A stretch of 64,000 nt of DNA from Proales similis. Its lineage: Eukaryota > Rotifera > Eurotatoria > Ploima > Proalidae. The notes beneath the pieces are model-generated. The model saw nothing but the letters and a program-made list of their open reading frames with translations. It did no database searches and was not told the DNA's origin. Position 1 is the first letter of the stretch, and the number at the start of each line of letters is the position of its first letter. The DNA lies in NCBI GenBank assembly GCA_019059635.1, contig JAGVRJ010000011.1, positions 1,364,001 through 1,428,000 of the forward strand, read 5' to 3'. A program made the translations under genes and the position numbers. Shown piece by piece: positions 11,029 through 20,793 of this stretch.

Positions 11029-12036
11029 ATGGACAAGTTCAACATACTGGGCAAAGTGGGCGAGGGCGCGCACGGCATCGTGTTTCAGGCCAAGCACATT
11101 CAGAGCGGCGAGGTGGTCGCGCTCAAGCGTGTGTCGCTCAAACGCATCGAGGACGAAATACCCAACAACGTGCTGCGTGAAATAAAAGCGTTGCAGGCGA
11201 TCGAAGATAACGAGAACGTCGTAAAACTGCTCGACGTGTTCGCGCAAGGCACCGGCCTCGTGTTGGTGTTTGAATACATGCTGAGCGATTTGGCCGAGGT
11301 GATTCGCAACAGCGACATGCCGCTCACCGAGGCGCAAGTCAAGAGCTACATGCGAATGCTGCTGAATGGCGTGGCGTTCTGCCACCACAACTCAATAATG
11401 CACCGCGACCTGAAGCCGGCCAACTTGCTGATCAGCTCGACCGGTCATTTGAAAATATGCGACTTTGGCCTGGCGCGCGTCTTCGACAAGGCCAAGTCAG
11501 ATCGACTTTACACGCCGCAGGTGGCCACGCGCTGGTACCGCGCGCCCGAGCTTCTCTACTGCGCCAGTAAATATGACGAGGGCGTCGACCTCTGGGCGGT
11601 CGGCTGCATATTCGGCGAGCTGCTGAACAACAGTCCGCTGTTTGCCGGCGACTCGGACATCGAACAGCTCTCGCTGGTGATCAGAGCTCTGGGCACTCCC
11701 AACGAAGCGGTGTGGCCAAGTCTGAGCGAGCTGCCCGACTACAACAAAATTGAGTTTCCTCACTACGAGCCCATACCGTTCGAGACGCTGGTGCCGGACG
11801 CCTCGTCCAACGCAATCGATCTCTTGCAGTCATTCCTGGTCTATCGCTCTGACTTAAGGATAGCGGCGAGCGAGGCGGCGCTCCACTGCTATTTCTACAC
11901 CGAGCCGCTGCCTTGTCACCACACCGACCTGCCGATACCGAAACGAGGCAAGAAAACGGCCACCTACGAGTACGACGTGGAACGACCGATCGAGGACTCG
12001 ATAATCGATCCCAATCTCTTTGTAAACTTTGTCTAG
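11029..12036 (+). CDS. CDK20: Cyclin-dependent kinase 20 (CCRK), intronless
   Basis: Serine/threonine kinase of the cell-cycle-related kinase family, known from cell-cycle and ciliary control. It has 335 residues starting MDKFNILGKVGEGAHGIVFQ; the first ATG in frame is at 11029. The glycine loop GEGAHG, the catalytic Lys in VALKRVSL, the PNNVLREIKAL helix, HRDLKPANLL (about residue 125), DFG (about 145), an activation segment with ATRWYRAPELLY, and the family-typical FEYMLSDLAEV are all present. The length is close to the vertebrate protein. There are no introns, although neighbouring genes are intron-rich. AATAAA follows the stop at about 12054, only about 160 nt before the PIGW start. Confidence 0.95.
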   Translation: MDKFNILGKVGEGAHGIVFQAKHIQSGEVVALKRVSLKRIEDEIPNNVLREIKALQAIEDNENVVKLLDVFAQGTGLVLVFEYMLSDLAEVIRNSDMPLTEAQVKSYMRMLLNGVAFCHHNSIMHRDLKPANLLISSTGHLKICDFGLARVFDKAKSDRLYTPQVATRWYRAPELLYCASKYDEGVDLWAVGCIFGELLNNSPLFAGDSDIEQLSLVIRALGTPNEAVWPSLSELPDYNKIEFPHYEPIPFETLVPDASSNAIDLLQSFLVYRSDLRIAASEAALHCYFYTEPLPCHHTDLPIPKRGKKTATYEYDVERPIEDSIIDPNLFVNFV

Positions 12037-12052
12037 CCAGCTGACTTGTCAA

Positions 12053-12059
12053 AAATAAA
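12053..12059 (+). terminator. CDK20 polyadenylation signal
   Basis: AAAATAAAT lies 17-23 nt after the stop codon. The 3' UTR is therefore very short, and the signal is the only AATAAA before the next gene. Confidence 0.5.
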
Positions 12060-12215
12060 TGTTCTCTAATCGTCTGGTGAAACGCTTGTCATTGTGTGCT
12101 TTCATCATTCTGTTCGGGCCAAGTTGTCGTGGCCAGGCTGCTAGTTGCGATTCGAGTCGATTGACAGACATTTCTGCCAGAGGCTATCAAGCAGATCAAT
12201 CAAGCAGACGCCAAC

Positions 12216-14061
12216 ATGAGCAACTACGCCGACAAGAAGAGAGCGTTTGTGAGCAACTTGAACGGCACTAGTGTTCAGGAGCTCCTCACGCTCATCACTC
12301 TGTTCCCGATGATCTACTTTCTCTCCGCTCTCGTTCGTGTTCATCTATTCCGCGCTTCGACTGCGACCGACTCGTTCTATTTGTAAGTTGAAATGTGTTG
12401 CTCTACATGCAGGGGATTCATGCTCGCGCCTAGACGCTCGATTCTCTTCGACTTTTTCACTCAGCTTGTTCCTCTTGTGGCTGTTTGCACGCTCTTGGCC
12501 GACTCGTTAAATCTGGTGCAGACCGGTCTTGCCGCTTCTATCTTTCTTCTTCATTTGAGTCTGAGCAAGCCAAGTGCTCAACCGTCGACTCGAGTAGAGA
12601 AAAGCGAATCTTCCAGCGGCAGTAATCAGTCGATCGAGTACAAAATTGTTCAGTTGAGCATCAGCAGCTGGCGTCTATGGCTCTACTTGCTGACCACATT
12701 CGCAATTCTGGCGGTCGACTTTCCGATCTTTCCTCGTCGCTTTGCCAAGACCGAGACATACGGTCAGTCGCCAATGGTAGTTCAGTTAGACGCCGCATTC
12801 TCACTCAGTTCTCTCACGTTTGAATCGGACCAGGACTTGGGCGTCGGTCTCTACATTGTCTGTCATGCCATGAAATCGATTCGCAACATCGACTCAACTC
12901 AGCCGGCTGCTTCGTTCAGGTAGATATTCAAACGTGCGTTTTGGCTCAAACAAAATTGCTCGAACAGCAACTCCCAAGGCAGTTTATGAGGCGACTCGGC
13001 AGAACCATCCAGAGCTCGAGCATTCTGCTTCTCATCGGCCTGCTTAGACTTGTCTCGGTCAAATCGACCAACTACGTCGAGCACGTGAGCGAGTACGGCG
13101 TTCACTGGAATTTTTTGTTCACAATTGTGACCGTGAAAGTGAGTTAAAGTCAGCGAAAAGCTTTTGCTTGTGCCCTAATCTTGAACCAAAAGATACTGGC
13201 CGTGCCGCTTGAAGAGGCCACTCGGGGAAGCTCGTTAAAGATGATGGCGTTGGCCTCTGCCCTCGCCGGCTACTACCAGTACTTTTTAAAGGCCAAGAAC
13301 TACAGCAGCTATTTGCTGCTGGACAAGCGCGATCTGAACAACTTGCTCGACGCCAACAAAGAAGGCATATTCAGCTGTGTGGGTTATTTGGCCATCTACA
13401 TGGCAAGCCGGTCAATATTCGTACGTGTTAAGTCGCTCATTGACACCAAGTAAGCCATGCGAGCTGTTGCCATTGGCCAATTTGAATTCAAAGCGTTCGC
13501 ATCAAATAGAAAAGACAAGCCGCTGAAGGAGAGCTACAAGAACTGTCTGAAAATCATCCTCAATGTGTTTGTCTATTTGGCTCTCTTCTGGCTCGTCCTT
13601 GAATTCAGCCGATCTAGCGTTGAGAACGCATCTCGACGCCTGTGCAATTTGGCCTTCATCAGTTTGGTGGTAAGATTGATCATGAATGGATGTCGTGTCA
13701 CACGCCCTTATCCATTTCCTTGAAGCTGCTTGTGAGCATGATTCTGCTCGGCTCGCTGATGACCGTCGTTCTTCTCGTGACCAAGTTGATCGAGAAGCGT
13801 GAAAACGTGTCCAATGCTGGTCAACTGGCCGCCAGACTTGACCAACTGTTTTACTTGGCTCGAGCAGTGGATGCCAAATTCGTCGGACTAGCCATATTCT
13901 TGCTCTCCAACTTGATGACCGGTGCTGTGAACCTCTCGCTCAACACAATAAGCGTGCCCGACTCGCAATCACTGCCCATTCTGCTCGTCTACTTCTTCGT
14001 GGCCATTTTCGTTCCCACAACGGCGTGGACTGGCCTCAGGCTAAAGCAAAAGAGCGACTAA
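12216..14061 (+). CDS. PIGW: PIGW, GPI-anchor inositol acyltransferase
   Basis: Polytopic ER enzyme that acylates the inositol of GlcN-PI during GPI-anchor assembly. The start MSNYADKKRAFVSNLNGTS at 12216 aligns with the vertebrate N terminus (KEAFVSNLNGT). Family landmarks are FAILAVDFPIFPRRFAKTE, EYGVHWNFLFTI and LDANKEGIFSCVGYLAIYMA. At least five short introns start at about 12383, 12921, 13139, 13421 and 13670. Intron 1 is either 30 nt (ending GCAG) or 51 nt (ending CCTAG); both keep frame. The protein is about 520 residues with a dozen hydrophobic segments, and the stop is at 14059-14061. AATAAA at about 14095 is the likely poly(A) signal. The short spacing after CDK20 leaves little room for a promoter. 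Confidence 0.93.
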
Positions 14062-14373
14062 ATCGTTTCTTTCTCTTCTTCGAATTACAATCAGAATAAA
14101 CGCTTGCTTCGATTATTGTCTTGTCAATCTGCCGTTTCAGCTCCATTTGCAAGAGAAGGGATAAACAACTGTGAGCAACAAAACCAGCGAACGGCGTTTA
14201 CATGGCGTGAACAAGAATTTTTTATTTTTCAACACTTTCGCCATTCGCGCGCTGTTTGTTTTCTTTTACTTCAGCTGAAATGCTTATTTACAATTTTGAC
14301 TGATTTTGCTTTTGTTGTTGATGATTACGATGAGCGAGCGAGCGGATGGAGAAGAGAAAACATTCAACAACAG
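14062..14373. terminator. Tail-to-tail gap between PIGW and DCAF8
   Basis: The 312 bp hold the PIGW poly(A) signal (AATAAA, about 14095) and AT-rich 3' UTR sequence of DCAF8 on the other strand (TTTATT near 14220 reads AATAAA on minus). No gene seen. Confidence 0.45.
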
Positions 14374-17057
14374 TCATTGAAAGTAAAATGCAGGATTGGA
14401 GCTTGTCTCGCTTTCGTTCTGGTTGGAGCTGGCGTCGAGCTCTGCCGAGTTGGACATGTCCAGATGCTGCTGAGCTGCGCCCAGAGTCTCCACGCAGTCG
14501 AACATGCTCGAGCTGGCGTTCGACTCTTGATCGACCGAAATGTTCACGTTCGAGTCGTTGCGGTAGTTGGACGACTCCAAAAAGTCCTCGTCCCGTTCAT
14601 TGTACTCGTCCTCTTCATCGTCCATTTCGTCGTCGATGAAGTCTCCATTAAAATCTTCATCGTCGTCGTCGTCCTCCTCCTCCTCATCGTCCTCGTCATC
14701 ATTTTCGTTCAAATAGCTCAGATAATAGTCTTCTTCTTCGTCCTCATCGCCATCGTCGTCGTCGTCGTCATCGTCAAGAGTCTCGTTAGACTCGTTCTCG
14801 AACGGAGCCAGTTGGCGGTCAGAGCCGTTGCTGTTCTCTCCGTTGGGCGAATCGGCTCTTGGCGCTCTGGACGCAGTGAATGTGCCATCACGGGTCCTGA
14901 AGAAGACGCGATTGTGCGGACGATGCATAAGCAGCAGGAGCAGCTCGAACTCGAAACTCGACAGGCTGAAGTTTCGACCGCTCTCGCCCGAACGCTGGTT
15001 TTCGCGCAGTATCTGTTCAAGTTTGCAAAATGTCAAAAGTCAACAAGACTCAGCTGGCTCAAGCCTACTTCTTCTAGATTGTCCAATTTGGTCTCTTGTT
15101 CGCTCAAGGGCATCCAGATCTTTATGTCTAAATCGAGGCCACTTGTGGCCAGAACTGGAAAGTCCGGATGACCTTCGAGCACGTTCACCTTTCACCGATC
15201 GCTTTAGGACGAGTCGGAACAAAACATGACCGGCTCGCTCGCTTACGATTCCTCGCTCGTCGCCTTTCAGCACTTGCACTATTTGCTCGCTCTCCTTCTC
15301 CCAGAAGAATATGTGTCCACAATCAGAGCCGCTCACGATGTAGTCGGAGCTGGCGCCGTAGTAGTTCACTCCTTTCACTGAATCAACGAACGATAAGCCG
15401 CACGCTGGCGCACAGAGCTGAAGGACTCTTGCCTGTGTCTGAATTGCGATGTCCGGTGTATCGGTGCACAGCGTCTTGCTTCTCCGTTTCGCTCAGGTCA
15501 AATGTGAAAATGTCGTTGTCGCTGTAAGATGCGACAATCTCTTTGAAAATGGACAAAAAAGAGTCTCGCCTGTGTAAAGAGTGAGATTTCTTCAATTGGC
15601 TTAGTACCCGTTCCCGAATGGTTGTAAGTGGAGCAAGTGACGCTCGCCCGCTCCGAGTCCTTCAACGAGCTCGGGCATAGCAGTCGAAGCGGATTTGAGT
15701 GGCCACCGGTCGCTAGCGTTCGCTTGTCGTACACTCGCAGCTCTTTGTCGCGGCCAGAGACCACGAACTGAAACGTGTCACTCGGATTGGTCGATATCGA
15801 ATAGAGAGGCACTCGATAGCCGCGGCTCAAGTTTTTCACCGTCAAGATCCTTTTCAAATGCGATTCAAACGGCTGAGGGCACTGAGAGTCGCCAGCTGGC
15901 TTACTTGGCCGGGTTCTTTTGACGAAGGTCGATCTCGTAGACAACGCCGTCCTCGCCACACGACAAGAACATGTTGGACGAGTCGTATTCAATTGAAAGC
16001 TGAAAAGCAAAGTCTCGTTAGCAGTCGGCAATTAGCAAAGAGCGCCGTGCGGCTGTGCCGACCTTGTGACAAGAGTCGCTGTGCTTTGCCAGCCGCTTGG
16101 TTCCGATGTGTGTGCCGCTGGACGAGATCAGAGCCAAGCGAACCTGACCATCGCGGGCGCACGTGACGATCTGAGTGTCTCCGGTGTAGGGCATGAACTT
16201 GCTCTAAATTGACTTGAACTGTGAAAGAAGGGAGAGCCGCCAAGAGACGGATTGAGGCCACTCACCTGGAAGACGTTGCTCTTGTGACCCGAGTCGAACG
16301 AGAGAATAACGCTCGGCTCGGCCCAGTTCCACACGCAGATCTGGTAGTCGTCAGAGCCGCTGGCGAGCAGCGTTCCGTTTCGATTGAAGTTGAGACAGTT
16401 GACGCAGCCGTCGTGGAAGGCCAAATTGTGCGAGAGCTTGAGCCGTCTCACATGGCTGAGACTGGTGACCGCTTTGTCTTTAAACTGACGAGCAGTTTGA
16501 ATGCGCAAATCGTAGAGCGGCCTGGTTCGTCCGAACACTGACATGTTGGTGCCGTGGCCCAGCGGCGAGCTGAAGCCCATCTCGCGGCTCAGTATATTCT
16601 TAAACAGCAGACTTTTATTCAAAACAACGTCACTTTTCTCAAGTGCGTTCCAGTCCGGTTGATTGCCTTTGCTCGTCTGAGGCGAGCTTGTCGCTTGCTC
16701 GTCAACCGATCTGTCCGCTGCAGTTTCGGTTCGTTTGCGTTTGCCTGCTCGAGTCATGCCGCTCTCTTGATCAGCAGTGGCCGCAGTAGACGATGAAGCA
16801 GCCACTGCATCGGCTCCGTCGCCCGCCGCTGCTTGTTGTGATGTGGCGTCCATTTTGTCAGGTTGTTGGCTCTCAATCGTGGTGGTGTCAGCTTGATCGG
16901 ATCGTTGTCGCTTTGAATCTCTTGGCAATGTCGGATCAGCATTGGCACTCAATCGAGAAGATGCAGCCTCGCTCGCTTCGTCTGGATGGCAGTCAACCAA
17001 TCCAGAAGGCGGGCATTGGTCGTGGTGTTGCGATGAACTCTCACGATTGCCTTCCAT
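14374..17057 (-). CDS. DCAF8: DCAF8-like WD40 substrate receptor with acidic tail
   Basis: WD40 protein of the DDB1-CUL4-associated factor 8 family, an E3 ligase substrate receptor. The start at 17055-17057 ([13 protein letters not shown]) opens a low-complexity N-terminal region. The core begins [18 protein letters not shown] repeats include [20 protein letters not shown], a [13 protein letters not shown] repeat (DWD-type DxR), [17 protein letters not shown] and [20 protein letters not shown], which match DCAF8 closely. Several short introns interrupt it. The last exon encodes a long Asp/Glu-rich tract (about 14600-14790) and a Ser/Asn-rich tail ending NPAFYFQ. Length is roughly 750-800 residues; vertebrate DCAF8 is shorter, and its acidic region is N-terminal as far as I recall. 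Confidence 0.88.
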
Positions 17058-17556
17058 TTACATCAAAATGGGACAATCAAAACAACGGCTCGGACAAGCC
17101 TCCGATCTGGCCACTTCTATTTCTCTCTAAATTGACACAAACACAAACGCCAAGTTGGCAGGTAAGAGTCAACAAGCAATAGCAGCGATTGTGGGTACTT
17201 GATTCAGATCCAACAGCGATCAGCTCTTTCCAAGCACACATATGCACACACACACACACTCTCGCTCTGTCTGTCTCTCTCGTTTAGCTTTCCGTTCTGC
17301 TTTTCATAATTTGCGTTGTGCATGCGTTCGCTCGCAATTTTATTATAAGATATCTAAATTTAGAAGATCTGATGAATGTGGACGACGCTCATTCTTAGTG
17401 TCACTTTCAACCATTGCTCCAAACAGGGAAGGAAGATGTGATTCAAACCAGAGCCACAGGGCTTTCATTTGCGTTTAGTTTATTAAGAAGCTAATCAGAG
17501 TCTTTTAATTCTAAAACATCTTTGACAAGTTCAAAGTTGAAAAGCTGCTACAGTGC
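17058..17556. other. DCAF8 upstream region and MOXD copy A 3' flank
   Basis: 499 bp with a short CA run at about 17242-17262. It carries the DCAF8 promoter by position. No TATA and no coding exon recognised. Confidence 0.4.
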
Positions 17557-20041
17557 TCAGTGGCGTTTGCACTCTTTGTGTTCCATTTGTCCAACTTTCA
17601 TTGGTTCGTTAATAGATGCAGTATAGCTCTATGTTTTAGAGGAAGTAGAGAAGTATTCGCAGACGAATTAAGATGCAAGATTTCACTTACGGTGCCCAAG
17701 TTGCAGACCTGATAACGCTCGACTTGTTTGTAAAACTGGTTTATCTTGCTTGTAAGTCTCTCTCCTGGCTTCAGTGCGTGCATTTTTCCCTCTTTGTCGA
17801 ATCGCACCAACTTCTCCCTGTGGGTTGTGTCACAAGTCAAGTGCAAACGACAGCTTGGTGCTGCGAATATCTTACTCTTCGAGGCTCTTGAACAACGGCT
17901 CCATCATCTCGTAAGAGAAGCCTTCAGTACAATCTAGATGGCCACGTCGTCTCGGGTAGTAGAAGGCAAGCACGATACTATTTTTTATTGGCAGTGAATG
18001 CAAGACTTGGAAATTTCCGAAAAAGATGGCTCAGGTGGTTACCACTGAAATGAATAAATTAGAAAAGGGAAATGGAGAAACAGTCAGAGAAAGGCCAACT
18101 CACCATTTCCTCGCGCGTAGACAGTCCTCCCTTTAAAAAGCCGGTTACTCTTTGGTCTCAATAAACAAGCCAGATCAACTCACATAGGTGAAGTCGTCTG
18201 TGCCCATGCTGTTGTACTTGCAGGTCAGTTTGAGTTGGTCGTTCTAAAAGAGGGTTATATTGCTTAGTGAACAAGTATTGCTTGAACAGAGCTAGCAAAC
18301 TCACTTTGAACATCTTGACAGGCTCAGACAAGAAGTTGAAGTATTGGTAGTTGAAGTCGTAGTACGGATTGTCTGTGATCAGAGCTTTCTCTTTTCCGTC
18401 ACGGACCAAACTCATACGAACGCTTGTTCCTCTCAAGTGTGTGTGAGGGAAAGTGGCAAAGATGTTTACTCCTCCTTCGTGTTCCAAAATATTCTAACCC
18501 AAAGATATACATGTTGAACGGTTGAAGGCTGAACTTGTCAAGGCAAATTACATTGAGACAGTCACTGCGACAGTCATAACTAAGATCGTATTCCTGGGCT
18601 TTTGGCGGAATCATGATCCCAAGAGGATCTGAGTAACCTGCAATTCCGAGCGTTCCGATCTCAATCGGTCGGTAGTACTCTGTGGCATAAAGTCTGATAC
18701 CAGATCGATCCATCAAATCTTAAAGCAAGTTTATTAATAAGTTGCAAAGCTTGTTTTCGAACATGATCGAACTTGGCTTAAGAGTTGGGTTGTCGTAGTG
18801 CATCTCCATCATAAAGTATCTGGAGGCTTCCTGACCACCTGTGGGAAGACCCATGTTCTCTGGAAAGTACATTTCCTTTGACAAGCAACTGTTAAGAATA
18901 AAATAGGTAATTTGATTTTAAAAATGAAGAAAACCATTTGTCCACCGATAGCCCAAGCGAGCTCCATTCGACCGCAATATTGCTTCACTTTCTTCCATTC
19001 TTCTAGCTGATCGAGGTTAGCAGCAGGTGGTTCGCAGGAGCCAGGCTTAGGTATTTTGCCATTCGCTAAGAACTCATCGTCGAACTGCTTGGTACACCCT
19101 GATTCGTTTCATAAATAGAAATGAATTTTCAAAAGCTTCGAACCATCTTTACCATAAAATATCCAATGATGAACGTACTGCTCATTTCCAGGCTGCACAA
19201 TTGTGTCGTACTGAAATTGAAACCCATTTGATGGACGCTATCATGTCATGTAGAGTCAGCTCGATGTTCACCTTCAGCAAGTGTCGTTTCTTCTGAGTCC
19301 ACGCCTGAGGAAGCTCAAACATCTGGCAATAGTACTCGGTGTCCAGATTCGGCTGCATTGTGGCCTAGAGCGCCCCTAAGGTTAGTCAGGGCCTGAAGAG
19401 AGGGTCGTTTGAGAATGAGTTACGTTGACGCGGAACTCGACCACCTCCATCTCGTTCATGTTGAGCTGCGGCTTGTCCTGGGAGCTGGTGAGCAGAGGCA
19501 GCACCTTGGAGCCGCGCTGCTCGTATCCGTGGTAGGTGAGCATGTTGCCTGTGAGCAGGTTCTCGCCGTACGAGTAGATGACGTACGGAGTGCCCACGCT
19601 CACGTCCATGTCCTCGCCGGTCTGGTCGCAGATCTCCACCTTGCGGGTGAACCTGGCGATCAGGTACTCGTCGCGTCTCTCGGCGTGCAGCAGGAACCAG
19701 TTCTGCACCGCGTCCACCGGCACTGTGGGCGGCTGCGTGCCTTTGATCGAGCGGTCGGTGAAGTGCACCGTGTTGTCGTCGTTGATCCAGACCACCACCA
19801 CGTCCGAGCCCTTCATGCCGCCGTTGGGCGAGAGGCCGAACGCAGCCCACTTGGTCGTGCGCACGTGGATCTCGAACTCGATGTCGGTGGTGTTGAAGTT
19901 CCAGTAGAGCTGGTAGGCCCCGTTCTTGAGCAGCTCAGCTTCGTTGCTGTAGCTCTGCGTCGCCTGCGGCAGCTTGGCCTGCACCCTCGAGACCACAGCG
20001 CATACCGCCAATGTAGCCAGCAATAGTCTGTTCATCTTCAT
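17557..20041 (-). CDS. MOXD1: MOXD1-like DOMON/copper monooxygenase, copy A
   Basis: Secretory-pathway, ascorbate- and copper-dependent hydroxylase of the dopamine beta-hydroxylase/MOXD1 family, about 570 residues; the substrate is unknown. A signal peptide (MKMNRLLLATLAVCAVVSRV) precedes a one-exon DOMON domain (about residues 25-205). Later exons carry VNATMQPNLDTEYYCQ, the CuH pair in YVHHWIFYG, the third His in MMEMHYDNP, the CuM pair in FPHTHLRGTSVRM, and GGLSTREEM with the Met ligand. The next residue, the conserved disulphide Cys, needs a 2-nt exon TG at 18043-18044; translation then continues IVLAFYYPRRRGHLDC. The C terminus is NEPMKVGQMEHKECKRH with the stop at 17557-17559. No C-terminal membrane segment is seen, so it is probably luminal or secreted. 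All copper ligands are intact. Confidence 0.88.
18043..18044 (-). other. Candidate 2-nt microexon, MOXD copy A
   Basis: On the minus strand the order is GAGGAAATG|GTGAGT...CATTTCAG|TG|GTAACC...AAAATAG|TATCGTG. Only inclusion of TG keeps frame and yields Met-Cys-Ile-Val-Leu-Ala, the family consensus at the CuM Met. Skipping it gives a frameshift and an early stop. Confidence 0.7.
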
Positions 20042-20793
20042 ATTTTCCTCTTAAACTCTCTTATTTAGTATGAGGCAACACCACCTTAGGTATTTAAATG
20101 CGCTTGCTTGTTTGCTTTGATCTTTTTTTTTTTTAAAATGTCGCCATTTAAGGAACATGGCTCAACCAGCTTTAGCCATCAGGTAATTTCTTTCCTTTTA
20201 TGGGATTGTTCTTTAGTTCGTCTTTATTTGTCTTCTTTTTGCTTTTCTTTTAAAGCAGCCTTATTCAACTTTTGCTTAATTTGGTCATTTACCTCTTTTA
20301 TGTCCTATCCTATTGAATTTTAGCAGTTCCCCTTTTCCAGTTTTTTCATGTTCTAAACCGAAATTCTAACTAAGCAAAAAACCTTTAACAAATGCCGAAT
20401 TCCTCTCTCCTGAATTCTGAGTTCCCTGATTATGAACTAGTCACAAGCTTGTGTTCTTTTGTCCTAGCTATTACTCTCATTTAGATAGAATTTCACCAAG
20501 AATTTTATTTTTTTCATTCAGCCCATTTTTTCGTCAGCCCCTTACAGCTCATTCTGTTGTGTAAGGAATGATTTACGTTAATTCAAATCGATAAAAAATC
20601 AATAACTTATCAACAAAAAAAAGACTTTAACACACAATTTATCTGCGATAATCAAAAAGCAGTGATTTGCTCTGAAATCTGGTTTTACTATTCAAGTTTG
20701 AATTTATTGTATTTCAAATTTTATGTTTGAAGTTTATGTTGGCTAAAGTTTGAATCTGAAGCAAAAGTTTGATAGAACACTTTCTGAAGGATT
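20042..20793. other. Promoter of MOXD copy A and 3' flank of copy B
   Basis: 752 bp, AT-rich with T-runs. The first about 60 bp upstream of the copy A start are almost identical to the same interval in copy B. No gene or known element beyond the TATA-like site. Confidence 0.45.
20091..20098 (-). promoter_or_regulatory. TATA-like box of MOXD copy A
   Basis: CATTTAAATACC on the minus strand, about 50 nt upstream of the ATG. The same element occurs in copy B at 23371-23378. Confidence 0.45.

Noticed and set aside
14104-15171. 355-codon plus-strand frame rich in Val/Leu/Ile
   Set aside because: It is the antisense read of the Asp/Glu-coding repeats of DCAF8 (GAC/GAG becomes GTC/CTC); it is not a membrane protein gene.
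19409-20026. 205-codon plus-strand open frame opposite the MOXD DOMON exon (also at 22758-23306 and 29575-29978)
   Set aside because: It is antisense to a GC-rich conserved coding exon and exists because of codon bias; no family similarity and no independent start or splice context.
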